Part shown: positions 28,732 through 36,383 of the stretch, piece by piece | Numbering within the stretch: position 1 is the first letter of the stretch | Layout of the letters: every line of letters begins with the position of its first letter | Source of the DNA: Acidimicrobiaceae bacterium | Lineage (GTDB): Bacteria; Actinomycetota; Acidimicrobiia; Acidimicrobiales; Ilumatobacteraceae | Reading direction: 5' to 3' | Assembly: GCA_020637235.1 (NCBI GenBank) | Contig: JACJWG010000001.1 | Location: forward strand, 62,001 to 126,000 | DNA length: 64,000 bases | Translations under genes and position numbers: made by a program | The notes under the pieces: generated by a model | Told to the model about the DNA's origin: nothing | The model's database searches: none | What the model saw: only the letters and a program-made list of their open reading frames with translations

Positions 28732-29220
28732 TCAGTCGCGGAAGTTCTCGAACTGCAGCGGGATCTCGAGATCGGCGGCCTTCAGCAGGGCGATCACACC
28801 CTGCAGGTCGTCGCGCTTCTTGCCGGTCACGCGCACGGTGTCGCCCTGGGTCTGGCTGCTCACACCCTTCGGGCCCTTCTCCTTGATCATCCGGTTGATC
28901 TCGCGCGCCTTGTCGCTCGAGATGCCGACCTTGATCGTGGCGACCTGCCGGACGGTGTTCTGCGTGGCCTCGTCCACCTTCCCGTAGTCGAGGCCCTTCA
29001 GCGAGACGCCCCGCTTGACCAGCTTCTCCTCGAGCACCACCCGGAGGGCCGCGAGACGATCCTCGCTGATCGTGCGCAAGGTGATGACGAGCTCGTTCTG
29101 CTCGATCGAGGAGTTGGTGTTCTTGAAGTCGAAGCGGTTCGCGATCTCTCGCTGCGCCTGATCGATCGCATTGCGGACCTCTTGGCGGTCGACTTCGGAG
29201 ACGACGTCGAAACTCGGCAT
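28732..29220 (-). CDS. YajQ-family nucleotide-binding protein
   Basis: A 162-residue cytoplasmic protein of the YajQ (UPF0234) family, with two ferredoxin-like domains. It begins MPSFDVVSEVDRQEVRNAID and contains RFDFKNTNSSIE and VRVTGKKRDDLQGVIALLK, both typical. Some members bind cyclic di-GMP. ATG at 29220, with TACCAT on the coding strand ending 6 nt upstream, implies a leaderless transcript. A GGDEF protein is encoded at 38594, but no link can be shown. Confidence 0.92.
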   Translation of the reverse strand: MPSFDVVSEVDRQEVRNAIDQAQREIANRFDFKNTNSSIEQNELVITLRTISEDRLAALRVVLEEKLVKRGVSLKGLDYGKVDEATQNTVRQVATIKVGISSDKAREINRMIKEKGPKGVSSQTQGDTVRVTGKKRDDLQGVIALLKAADLEIPLQFENFRD

Positions 29221-29249
29221 ACGGCCATGGTAGGCGCCGCCGACGCCGG

Positions 29250-29279
29250 TTGGTCCGATGATGGCGCCGCGGGTAACGT
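29250..29279 (+). promoter_or_regulatory. Promoter of tRNA-Tyr (TTGGTC-N18-TAACGT)
   Basis: TTGGTC at 29250-29255 and TAACGT at 29274-29279 are 18 nt apart. The mature tRNA starts 40 nt after the -10 box. Confidence 0.55.
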
Positions 29280-29318
29280 GTGACCCCGCAGCGGGGCCCC
29301 CGGCCCCGAACGCACCAC

Positions 29319-29403
29319 GGGTCGGTGCCCGAGCGGCCAAAGGGAGCAGACTGTAAATCTGCCGGCATTGCCTACGGAGGTTCAAATCCTTCCCGGCCCA
29401 CCA
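29319..29403 (+). tRNA. tRNA-Tyr (GTA)
   Basis: A class II tRNA of 85 nt with encoded CCA (29401-29403). The acceptor stem GGGTCGG pairs with CCGGCCC (one G-U). The anticodon loop CTGTAAA gives GTA at 29353-29355. The long variable arm and the TTCAAAT T-loop are as expected for tRNA-Tyr. Confidence 0.97.
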
Positions 29404-29407
29404 CGTC

Positions 29408-29438
29408 CGATCGCCAGGTTCCTCGAACCTGGCGATCG
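29408..29438 (+). terminator. Strong hairpin between tRNA-Tyr and the ABC-F gene
   Basis: A perfect 13-bp stem (CGATCGCCAGGTT/AACCTGGCGATCG) with a 5-nt loop starts 5 nt after the tRNA. A short T-run (GTTTTC) follows a few bases later. It most likely ends the tRNA transcript, but it also occupies the whole leader of the ABC-F gene, whose ATG is at 29454. Confidence 0.65.
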
Positions 29439-29453
29439 TGGCGTTTTCGCACC

Positions 29454-31262
29454 ATGATCCTGCTCGACGCCTCTCGTCTCACGGCCCGCCGGCCCGATCG
29501 ACCGCTCTTCGTCGACCTGTCGCTCACGGTGGCCGACGGCGACCGGATCGGCGTCGTCGGCATCAACGGGTGCGGCAAGACGACGCTGCTGCGGATGCTG
29601 GCGCGCGATGGCGAGCCGCAGGAGAACCCCGACGGCACCGTCGGTGAGGTGCGATGGGGACGCGGGACGCGCGTCGGCGCGCTCGTCCAGCGCCCGCATC
29701 TGCCGCCGGGCACGGTACGGGACGCGGCTGGACACGCCTGGCAGGGCGAGGCGATGCTCACCCGCCTCGGCATGGGCGACCTGCTCGACGCACCGACGGA
29801 CGCGCTCTCGGGCGGCCAGGCCAAGCGGGTCGCCCTCGCACGCCTGCTCGCCGGCGACCACGACCTGCTCGTGCTCGACGAACCGACGAACCACCTCGAC
29901 CTCGATGCGATCGCCTTCCTCGAACAGTGGCTCGCCGCGTATCGCGGCGGTCTGGTCATGGTGACCCACGACCGGCACGTGCTCGACCGCGTCACCACCA
30001 GGGTGCTCGAGCTCGATCGGGGCAGCGCGCACCTCCACGTGCCGAGTGGGAGGCACGCCGGTTCGGGGTACGCCGCGTACCTGGAGGGTCGGGCCGAGCG
30101 CGAAACCAGGGCGGAGGTGGCCGAGCAGACACGCCGCACGCTCGCGACGCGCGAGCTCGCCTGGCTGCGTCGCGGCGCGCCGGCGCGCACCAGCAAGCCC
30201 AAGGCCCGCATCGCCGCCGCGACCGCACTGGTGGAGGCCCGACCGCAGGAGGCTGCACGCGCCGGCGAGCTCTCGCTGTCGATGGGCGCCCAACGGCTCG
30301 GGTCGAAGGGGATCGAGCTACGCGACGTGTCGTTCTCGTGGCCCGACGGCACCGATGTGCTGGCGCACGTGTCGGTGCAGCTCGAGCCGGGCGACCGGAT
30401 CGGCGTCGTCGGTGCCAACGGAGCCGGCAAGAGCACGCTGCTCGAACTGATCGCCGGTCGGCTGCAGCCCACGGCGGGCGCGGTGGAGGTGGGCGCGACG
30501 GTGCGCATCGGTCACTACGACCAACTCGGGCGCACCCTCGACGAACGCCAGCGGGTACGCGACGCCGTGGCCGGCGACAAGGGGCAGCCATCACTCGACG
30601 ACGTGGCGCTCATGCGTCGTTTCTGGTTCGACGGCGACGCACAGTTCGCCCCGATCGGGCTGTTGAGCGGTGGGGAGCGTCGCCGTCTGCAGCTGTTGCT
30701 CACCCTGCTCGACCAGCCGAACGTCCTCCTGCTCGACGAGCCCACCAACGATCTCGACCTCGACACGCTGCGGGCCCTGGAGGACCTGCTCGACGACTGG
30801 CCGGGCATCGCGGTCGTGGTGAGCCACGACCGTGCCTTCCTCGACCGCACCGTCGAACACGTGTGGGCGGTCGAACCCGGCGGCGTGCGGGAGGTGCGCG
30901 GCGGTGTCGCAGGCTGGCTCGCCGAGCGCGCCGCCGCGCCGTCGACATCCGGCTCGTCCGCCGCCGCGCCGTCCACGACCCCCGCCCCCGCGTCGCGTGC
31001 GACCCGGCCGCCGAGGCCCACCGGTGGACGCAGCCCCTCGACGGTGCGCCGCCAGCTCGGTCAGGCCGAGCGCGAGCTGCAGGCCGCCACCGAGCGTCGC
31101 GACGCCCTGACGGCACGGCTCTCGGCGCCGTCCGACCATCGCGAACTCGCACGGCTCGGCGACGACCTCACCGCCGCCCAGCATGCGCTCGACGCCGCCG
31201 AGGAACGGTGGCTCGAACTCGCCGCCGAGGCCGAAGCGCTCGGTCTCGACGTCTCCGACTAG
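29454..31262 (+). CDS. ABC-F family ATPase (Uup-like)
   Basis: A 602-residue soluble protein with two ABC domains in tandem and no membrane span. Domain 1 has Walker A GINGCGKTT, signature LSGGQAKRVALARLL and Walker B VLDEPTNHLDLD. Domain 2 has GANGAGKST, LSGGERRRLQLLL and LLDEPTNDLDLD. An arm-like linker rich in Arg, Glu and Ala joins them. The last 65 residues form a C-terminal coiled coil (QLGQAERELQAATERRDAL), the Uup arrangement. ABC-F proteins act on ribosomes or DNA intermediates. The start at ATG 29454 leaves the tRNA and hairpin outside the gene. Confidence 0.9.
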   Translation: MILLDASRLTARRPDRPLFVDLSLTVADGDRIGVVGINGCGKTTLLRMLARDGEPQENPDGTVGEVRWGRGTRVGALVQRPHLPPGTVRDAAGHAWQGEAMLTRLGMGDLLDAPTDALSGGQAKRVALARLLAGDHDLLVLDEPTNHLDLDAIAFLEQWLAAYRGGLVMVTHDRHVLDRVTTRVLELDRGSAHLHVPSGRHAGSGYAAYLEGRAERETRAEVAEQTRRTLATRELAWLRRGAPARTSKPKARIAAATALVEARPQEAARAGELSLSMGAQRLGSKGIELRDVSFSWPDGTDVLAHVSVQLEPGDRIGVVGANGAGKSTLLELIAGRLQPTAGAVEVGATVRIGHYDQLGRTLDERQRVRDAVAGDKGQPSLDDVALMRRFWFDGDAQFAPIGLLSGGERRRLQLLLTLLDQPNVLLLDEPTNDLDLDTLRALEDLLDDWPGIAVVVSHDRAFLDRTVEHVWAVEPGGVREVRGGVAGWLAERAAAPSTSGSSAAAPSTTPAPASRATRPPRPTGGRSPSTVRRQLGQAERELQAATERRDALTARLSAPSDHRELARLGDDLTAAQHALDAAEERWLELAAEAEALGLDVSD

Positions 31263-31267
31263 CGGGG

Positions 31268-31801
31268 TCAGCCGGTCGTCGGTCGCTGCCGCTCGTGCAG
31301 CAGGCATTGCATCAGCGCCACGTCGAGCCAGCGGTTGAACTTGCGACCCACTTCGCGCTCGATGCCCACCAGCCGGAACCCGCACCGCTCGTGCAGCGCT
31401 CGGGACGCCGCACCCGACGACTCGATCCGGGCGAACACTGCGTGGAATCCGCTGTCCGCGGCCACGTCGAGCAACTCCTCGAGCAGCAGCCGGCCGATGC
31501 CTTCGCCGGCGCGATCGCGGCGCACGTACACGCTGTCCTCGACGCTGGTGCGGTACGCCGCCCGCTCGCGGTACGGCGAGAGTGCGGCGAACCCGACGGC
31601 CTCGCCGAGTTCGGGGTCCTCGGCGACGATCGCGCTGAAGGCTCCGGCCCGGGCGCCGAGCCACTGTCGCTGGTCGTCCAGCGAACGAGGCACCAGGTCG
31701 AAGGTGGCCGTGGTCGACAGCACCTCGTGGTTGTAGATGGTGCGGATCGCCTCCGCGTCGGTGGGACGAGCGGGGCGGACGACGACCTTGCCGCGGTTCA
31801 C
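31268..31801 (-). CDS. GNAT-family N-acetyltransferase (PAT/YncA-like)
   Basis: A 177-residue acetyltransferase with the profile of phosphinothricin/L-amino acid N-acyltransferases: VRPARPTDAEAIRTIYNHEV at the N-terminus, TATFDLVPRS, the CoA loop VRRDRAGEGIGRLLLEELL, and ALHERCGFRLVG near the end. The substrate is probably an amino-acid-like amine. GTG at 31801 has TACCCT ending 6 nt upstream, so the message looks leaderless. Convergent with the ABC-F gene across 5 nt. Confidence 0.88.
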   Translation of the reverse strand: MNRGKVVVRPARPTDAEAIRTIYNHEVLSTTATFDLVPRSLDDQRQWLGARAGAFSAIVAEDPELGEAVGFAALSPYRERAAYRTSVEDSVYVRRDRAGEGIGRLLLEELLDVAADSGFHAVFARIESSGAASRALHERCGFRLVGIEREVGRKFNRWLDVALMQCLLHERQRPTTG

Positions 31802-31880
31802 GGCCCGAGGGTAGCCACGGCCCGTTCGCCGCTCGCGGAACCGCCGACGTCGGAATCGCGCGAAATGCCGGTGAACGACG

Positions 31881-31911
31881 TTGGAGGCGGCCCGGCGCGC
31901 GCCGCTATGCT
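31881..31911 (+). promoter_or_regulatory. Promoter of the tRNA-Thr/tRNA-Met/tuf unit
   Basis: TTGGAG at 31881-31886 and TATGCT at 31906-31911, 19 nt apart, lie 32 nt before tRNA-Thr. It is the only good sigma-A-like pair upstream of the tRNA genes and tuf. Confidence 0.5.
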
Positions 31912-31943
31912 GTTGCGCTGACCTGCGGCCTCCCGCGTGTCAC

Positions 31944-32016
31944 GCCCTCTTAGCTCAGTAGGTAGAGCAACGCCATGGTAAGGCGTAGGTCGTCGGTTCG
32001 ACTCCGACAGAGGGCT
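31944..32016 (+). tRNA. tRNA-Thr (GGT)
   Basis: 73 nt without encoded CCA. The acceptor stem GCCCTCT pairs with AGAGGGC. The anticodon stem ACGCC/GGCGT holds loop ATGGTAA, anticodon GGT at 31977-31979. The T-loop is TTCGACT. Confidence 0.97.
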
Positions 32017-32069
32017 CGACCAGCCGGTCGTCGCGCTCCCACGCACGACGAGTCGGACGAGAAAGCCCT

Positions 32070-32146
32070 GGCGGCGTAGCTCAGATGGTCAGAGCATCCG
32101 GCTCATAATCGGAAGGTCACCGGTTCGATCCCGGTCGCCGCTACCA
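32070..32146 (+). tRNA. tRNA-Met (CAT), elongator type
   Basis: 77 nt including encoded CCA. The acceptor stem GGCGGCG pairs with CGCCGCT, the first pair being G-U. The anticodon loop CTCATAA gives CAT at 32104-32106. A paired 1-72 position and the absence of three consecutive G-C pairs at the base of the anticodon stem argue for the elongator rather than the initiator. Confidence 0.93.
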
Positions 32147-32183
32147 ATCGTTCCCACCCAACACCTGCAGGAGAGGGTCTCCC

Positions 32184-33368
32184 ATGAGCAAGGCCAAGTT
32201 CGAGCGTACGAAGCCGCATGTCAACATCGGCACGATGGGTCATATCGACCACGGCAAGACCACTTTGACGGCTGCGATTTCGAAGACGTTGGCGGATCGT
32301 GGGTTGGCGCAGTACACGCCGTTCGATCAGATCGACAAGGCGCCGGAGGAGAAGGCGCGTGGGATCACGATCTCGATCGCGCACATCGAGTACGAGACGG
32401 CGCATCGTCATTATGCGCATGTCGACATGCCGGGTCATGCGGATTACATCAAGAACATGATCACGGGTGCGGCGCAGGTGGATGGCGCGATCTTGGTGGT
32501 CGCGGCGACGGATGGTCCGATGCCGCAGACGCGTGAGCATGTGTTGTTGGCGCGTCAGGTGGGTGTGCCGTACATCGTGGTGGCGTTGAACAAGGCTGAC
32601 ATGGTGGAGGATGAGGAGTTGCTCGAGTTGGTGGAGCTCGAGGTGCGTGAGCTGCTGAACGAGTACGAGTTCCCTGGTGATGATGCGCCGGTGGTGCGTG
32701 TCTCGGCGTTGAAGGCGCTGGAGGGTGATTCGGGTTGGCAGGACAAGGTGATGGAGTTGATGGAGGCGTGTGACACGGCGATCCCGGAGCCGGCGCGTGA
32801 TCTGGACAAGCCGTTCTTGATGCCGATCGAGGATGTGTTCACGATCACGGGTCGTGGGACGGTGGTGACGGGCAAGGTGGAGCAGGGCAAGGTCCACACG
32901 GGTGACGAGATCGAGATCGTTGGTTTGCGGGCGACGCAGAAGACGACGTGTACGGGTGTGGAGATGTTCCGCAAGTTGCTCGATGAGGGGCAGGCGGGTG
33001 ACAACATCGGTGCGTTGTTGCGTGGGACGAAGAAGGACGAGGTGGAGCGTGGGCAGGTGTTGTGCAAGCCCGGCAGCATCACGCCGCACACGAATTTCGA
33101 GGGTCAGGTGTATGTGTTGACCTCGGGTGAGGGTGGTCGTCACAAGCCGTTCTTCAACAATTATCGGCCGCAGTTCTTCTTCCGGACGACGGATGTCACG
33201 GGCACGATCCAGTTGCCGGAGGGCACGGAGATGGTGATGCCGGGTGACAACGTGACGATCACGGTGGAGCTGGGCAAGCCGATCGCGATGGACGAGGGCC
33301 TGCGCTTCGCGATCCGCGAGGGTGGCCGTACCGTGGGCGCCGGCCGCGTCACCAAGATCACCAAGTGA
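32184..33368 (+). CDS. tuf: Elongation factor Tu
   Basis: A 394-residue GTPase delivering aminoacyl-tRNA to the ribosome. G motifs: GHIDHGKTT (P-loop; Ile replaces the common Val), DMPGHADYIKNM, NKADMVEDEE and SALKALEGD; then domains 2 and 3, ending GAGRVTKITK. ATG with GGAGAGGG 6-13 nt upstream. From about 32240 to 33285 it uses TTG for Leu, ACG for Thr, GCG for Ala and many GAT/CAT/GGT codons. The last 80 nt return to the CTG/CTC, ACC and GCC style of the neighbours. It is directly downstream of tRNA-Met rather than fusA. Confidence 0.98.
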   Translation: MSKAKFERTKPHVNIGTMGHIDHGKTTLTAAISKTLADRGLAQYTPFDQIDKAPEEKARGITISIAHIEYETAHRHYAHVDMPGHADYIKNMITGAAQVDGAILVVAATDGPMPQTREHVLLARQVGVPYIVVALNKADMVEDEELLELVELEVRELLNEYEFPGDDAPVVRVSALKALEGDSGWQDKVMELMEACDTAIPEPARDLDKPFLMPIEDVFTITGRGTVVTGKVEQGKVHTGDEIEIVGLRATQKTTCTGVEMFRKLLDEGQAGDNIGALLRGTKKDEVERGQVLCKPGSITPHTNFEGQVYVLTSGEGGRHKPFFNNYRPQFFFRTTDVTGTIQLPEGTEMVMPGDNVTITVELGKPIAMDEGLRFAIREGGRTVGAGRVTKITK

Positions 33369-33372
33369 ACTC

Positions 33373-33400
33373 GGTGATCGTCGCGTCGGCGGCGATCACC
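33373..33400 (+). terminator. Hairpin between tuf and rpmG
   Basis: GGTGATCGTCGC and GCGGCGATCACC pair over 12 positions (one G-U) around a GTCG loop, 5 nt after the tuf stop. No T-run follows, so it may attenuate, process or stabilise the tuf mRNA rather than fully terminate it. Confidence 0.5.
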
Positions 33401-33418
33401 CCCTGAACGGAGCATCCG

Positions 33419-33583
33419 ATGCCCAAGAACGACAAGCGGGTGAAGATCACCCTCGAGTGCACCGAGTGCAAGCGGCGCAACTACATCACGATGAAGTCCA
33501 AGATCAACGATCGCGAACGACTCGAGATGAAGAAGTACTGCTCGCACGACCGCAAGCACACGGTCCACAAGGAGACCCGCTGA
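33419..33583 (+). CDS. rpmG: 50S ribosomal protein L33
   Basis: A 54-residue protein beginning MPKNDKRVKITLECTECKRRNY and ending HTVHKETR, clearly L33. The first zinc knuckle (CTEC) is present. In the second, where zinc-binding L33 has CPxC, this protein reads CSHDRKH, so the fourth Cys is replaced by Asp. Either His completes the site or zinc binding is weakened. The ATG has CGGAGC 4-9 nt upstream. It is placed between tuf and tRNA-Trp, before secE, as in many actinobacteria. Confidence 0.95.
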   Translation: MPKNDKRVKITLECTECKRRNYITMKSKINDRERLEMKKYCSHDRKHTVHKETR

Positions 33584-33635
33584 CCTTCGCGGGCCCCTCG
33601 GGCGGGCAGCGCTGGTAGCGTTGCCTCGCCCTCCG

Positions 33636-33708
33636 AGGGCAGTAGCTCAGTTGGTAGAGCATCGGTCTCCAAAACCGACGGTCGGGGGTTCGAGTCCCTC
33701 CTGCCCTG
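33636..33708 (+). tRNA. tRNA-Trp (CCA)
   Basis: 73 nt, no encoded 3' CCA. Acceptor AGGGCAG pairs with CTGCCCT. The anticodon loop CTCCAAA gives CCA at 33669-33671. An extended -10-like TGGTAGCGT lies at 33613-33621. It sits just ahead of secE, a common bacterial arrangement. Confidence 0.97.
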
Positions 33709-33735
33709 CGTCTTGCCAGAAAGGCACATCGCTCC

Positions 33736-34032
33736 ATGTCACTCGACGACCTGAACCGTGAGCAGAAGCGCTCACTGAAGCGGATGGGAGCCCTGAACGA
33801 CCAGGGCATGCCCACCCGCGCCCAGCCCCAGGCTCGTCGGACCGAGGAGCGGGTCGGGCCCGCGCAGTATCTGCGCGAGGTCCGCGACGAGATGCGCAAG
33901 GTGGCCTGGCCGAAATGGCCCGAGGTCCGGCGTTTCTCCATCATCGTGGGCGTCACGGTGATCCTCTACACCGCCTACGTGGGCGGTCTCGACGCACTCT
34001 TCGGGGTGTTCTCCAGCTGGTTGTACGACTGA
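33736..34032 (+). CDS. secE: Preprotein translocase subunit SecE
   Basis: A 98-residue protein with the single-span form of SecE used outside gammaproteobacteria. The conserved amphipathic helix is YLREVRDEMRKVAWPKWPEV, followed by the membrane span (FSIIVGVTVILYTAYVGGLDALFG). SecE stabilises SecY in the translocon. The first 45 residues are a basic, low-complexity extension. Start ATG at 33736; nusG follows after one nucleotide. Confidence 0.96.
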   Translation: MSLDDLNREQKRSLKRMGALNDQGMPTRAQPQARRTEERVGPAQYLREVRDEMRKVAWPKWPEVRRFSIIVGVTVILYTAYVGGLDALFGVFSSWLYD

Positions 34033-34033
34033 C

Positions 34034-34822
34034 ATGACTGACGAACTGCACGAACCGAACACCGAACTGGAGCCACTCGGCGCAGCGGCGGACACCGACG
34101 CGCCCGAGACGGACGCGCCCGAGACCGATGCGCCCGAGACCGATGCGTCCGAGACCGATGCGCCCGAGACCGACCTTGCGCCGGACGCCTCGTTCGACCT
34201 CACCGACGACGCCGAGGCCGGCGACGGCGAGGCCGAGGGTGACGACGAGCCCGTCGACGACCCCTGGACCCGCCCCGGTGCCTGGTACGTGGTGCACACC
34301 CAGAGCGGCTACGAGAAGAAGGTCACCGCCAACCTCGGCGCTCGCATCCAGTCGATGAACATGGAGGACCGCATCTTCGAGGTGGTCATCCCGATGGAAG
34401 AGGTCGAGGAGTTCAAGAACGGTCGCAAGCAGACCGTCCAGAAGAAGGTCTTCCCCGGCTACATCCTCGTGCGGTGCCTCATGGACGACGAGAGCTGGTA
34501 CTGCATCCGCAACACCCCGGGCGTCACCGGGTTCGTCGGCCAGAGCCGTCACGGCCAGAAGCCCACGCCGCTCTCGCGGCGCGAGGTGCAGACCTTCCTC
34601 GCCGCCAAGGGCGACGGCACGGGCGGCATGCCGACCCGCAAGAAGCCCAAGCTCGAGTACGAGGTGGGCGAGAGCGTGCGGGTGAAGGAAGGCCCGTTCG
34701 CCGACTTCGCCGGCACGATCGCCGAGATCAACGCCGACCACATGAAGCTGAAGGTGCTGGTCAACATCTTCGGCCGCGAGACCCTGGTGGAGATGGACTT
34801 CAGCCAGGTCGCCAAGCTCTGA
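34034..34822 (+). CDS. nusG: Transcription elongation/antitermination factor NusG
   Basis: A 262-residue NusG. The NGN domain begins WYVVHTQSGYEKKVTANL (about residue 84) and includes the RNA polymerase-facing FPGYILVRC. The KOW domain is VKEGPFADFAGTIAEINADHMKLKVLV. An acidic N-terminal extension of about 80 residues precedes NGN and contains five ETDAP-like repeats. Such extensions are common in actinobacterial NusG, but the repeat is distinctive. Co-transcribed with secE. Confidence 0.96.
   Translation: MTDELHEPNTELEPLGAAADTDAPETDAPETDAPETDASETDAPETDLAPDASFDLTDDAEAGDGEAEGDDEPVDDPWTRPGAWYVVHTQSGYEKKVTANLGARIQSMNMEDRIFEVVIPMEEVEEFKNGRKQTVQKKVFPGYILVRCLMDDESWYCIRNTPGVTGFVGQSRHGQKPTPLSRREVQTFLAAKGDGTGGMPTRKKPKLEYEVGESVRVKEGPFADFAGTIAEINADHMKLKVLVNIFGRETLVEMDFSQVAKL
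34098..34172 (+). repeat. 15-nt coding repeat in nusG (GCGCCCGAGACCGAT)
   Basis: About five tandem copies of a 15-nt unit encode APETD/ASETD in the acidic N-terminus of NusG. The copies differ by one or two bases. The unit length preserves the frame. Confidence 0.85.
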
Positions 34823-34864
34823 TCCGCAGCGGATCCCCACTCGAACGAAGCAAGGAACACAGTC

Positions 34865-35293
34865 ATGGCAAAGAAGAAGGTCGCTGCGATCATCAAGATC
34901 CAGATTCCGGCGGGCAAGGCCACGCCGGCACCCCCGGTCGGCACGGCGCTCGGCCCGCACGGTGTCGCGATCATGGACTTCGTCAAGCAGTACAACGCGG
35001 CCACCGAGGCCCAGGTCGGCACGATCATCCCGGTCGAGATCACCGTGTTCGAGGACCGCACGTTCAGCTTCATCCTGAAGACCCCGCCGACGCCGGTGCT
35101 GCTGCGCGAGAAGGCCAAGCTCGCCAAGGGCTCGTCCACGCCCGGCAAGACGGTCGCCGGCTCGGTCAGCGAGGCCGACATCGAAGAGGTCGCGAAGATC
35201 AAGATGCCCGACCTCAACGCCTACGACCTCGAGGCGGCCAAGGAGCAGGTGCGCGGCACCGCTCGCTCGATGGGCCTCAAGGTCGACGCCTGA
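34865..35293 (+). CDS. rplK: 50S ribosomal protein L11
   Basis: A 142-residue L11, part of the GTPase-associated centre. It begins AKKKVAAIIKIQIPAGKATPAPPVGTALGPHGV with the conserved Pro-rich segment that contacts thiopeptide drugs, and continues FVKQYNAATE and the 23S RNA-binding C-terminal domain. ATG 34865 has AAGGAA upstream. First gene of the rplK-rplA pair. Confidence 0.98.
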   Translation: MAKKKVAAIIKIQIPAGKATPAPPVGTALGPHGVAIMDFVKQYNAATEAQVGTIIPVEITVFEDRTFSFILKTPPTPVLLREKAKLAKGSSTPGKTVAGSVSEADIEEVAKIKMPDLNAYDLEAAKEQVRGTARSMGLKVDA

Positions 35294-35417
35294 TCACACG
35301 CTGATCGGCGCGCACCACACACCACGTCTCGTCGCCGTCCGGCGACACACCCGTGCCGAGAGCACCTCGCTCGGCCGCCAGGGTCACCACGAGGGAGTTT
35401 CGAAGGAGACGACGGCC

Positions 35418-36119
35418 ATGGCCGGCAAGAAGTACACCGACGCCCAGAAGACGTTCGATCGCGACCAGCTCTTCACCCCGACCGAGGCGCTCGCCAAGGT
35501 GAAGACGACGGCGAAGGCCACCTTCGACGAGACCGTCGACATGGCCGTGCGCCTCGGCGTCGATCCCCGCAAGGCGGATCAGATGGTCCGCGGCACCGTG
35601 TCGCTGCCGAGCGGCACCGGCAAGGACGTCCGCGTGGCCGTGTTCGCCGCCGGTGAGTTCGCCGAGGCCGCCCGCGCCGCCGGCGCCGACAAGGTGGGTG
35701 CCGACGATCTGGCTGCCGAGATCGAGAAGGGCCAGATGGACTTCGACGTGGCGATCGCGACGCCGGACATGATGCCCCTGGTCGGCCGTCTCGGTCGCGT
35801 GCTCGGCCCCCGCGGCCTGATGCCCAACCCGAAGACCGGCACCGTCACCCAGGACGTCGGCCGTGCCGTCACCGAGTTCAAGGGCGGAAAGGTGGAGTAC
35901 CGCACCGACCGCTACGGCAACGTGCACGTGCCGCTCGGCAAGGCGAGCTTCGGTCCCGAGGCGCTCGAGGCCAACTTCCGCGCCGTGCTCGACGAGCTGC
36001 AGCGTGCGAAGCCGGCCGCGGCGAAGGGCCGGTACATCCGCAAGATCACCGTCAGCTCCACCATGGGCCCGGGCGTGAAGGTCGACACCAACCGCCTGCG
36101 TCCCGAGCAGCCGGTCTGA
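35418..36119 (+). CDS. rplA: 50S ribosomal protein L1
   Basis: A 233-residue L1 of the stalk base. Landmarks are DMAVRLGVDPRKADQMVRGTVSLPSGTGKDVRVAVF and PNPKTGTVTQDVGRAV; the C-terminus ends VKVDTNRL. The ATG at 35418 has GAAGGAG nine nucleotides upstream. A 124-nt gap to rplK holds no gene. In many bacteria L1 represses its own operon by binding the leader mRNA; I did not find a clear L1-type site here. Confidence 0.98.
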   Translation: MAGKKYTDAQKTFDRDQLFTPTEALAKVKTTAKATFDETVDMAVRLGVDPRKADQMVRGTVSLPSGTGKDVRVAVFAAGEFAEAARAAGADKVGADDLAAEIEKGQMDFDVAIATPDMMPLVGRLGRVLGPRGLMPNPKTGTVTQDVGRAVTEFKGGKVEYRTDRYGNVHVPLGKASFGPEALEANFRAVLDELQRAKPAAAKGRYIRKITVSSTMGPGVKVDTNRLRPEQPV

Positions 36120-36383
36120 CCCGACCAGCCCTCCGGGTCACCCCGGTGGGTTCGGACGAGGCGCCAGGTAGCCTCGTCCGCCGACAACTGAACCGGTCGC
36201 TCGCCGCAGACAGCTGGTCCATCGAGTCCCTCGGGACGAGAGGAGAATGCGTACGCGCCAGCCGAGGTGGATGCTGCCGAGTCGCCTGACGTCGCTCGTG
36301 CGTGCACGTGCGTCCTCTCGCTCCTCGCGGTGTTCGCTCATGCGAGCACCCCGAGTCGTAGCGAGAGGAGGTGCAACACACAC
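36120..36383 (+). ncRNA. Ribosomal protein L10 leader (rplJL autoregulatory mRNA element)
   Basis: The 264-nt space before rplJ has no convincing gene but is rich in inverted repeats. GGACGAGGC (36154-36162) pairs with GCCTCGTCC (36171-36179). CCTCTCGCT (36314-36322) pairs with AGCGAGAGG (36360-36368), enclosing a second hairpin at 36329-36350. The outer pairing overlaps the Shine-Dalgarno GAGAGGAGG of rplJ. L10/L7-L12 binding to such a leader controls rplJL translation in many bacteria. The position and the sequestered ribosome site support this call; exact limits are uncertain. Confidence 0.65.

Noticed and set aside
29274..29454. Translation of the ABC-F protein from a start inside the tRNA-Tyr region
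   Set aside because: The in-frame extension reads through the tRNA and the hairpin; the ABC domain begins directly after ATG 29454.
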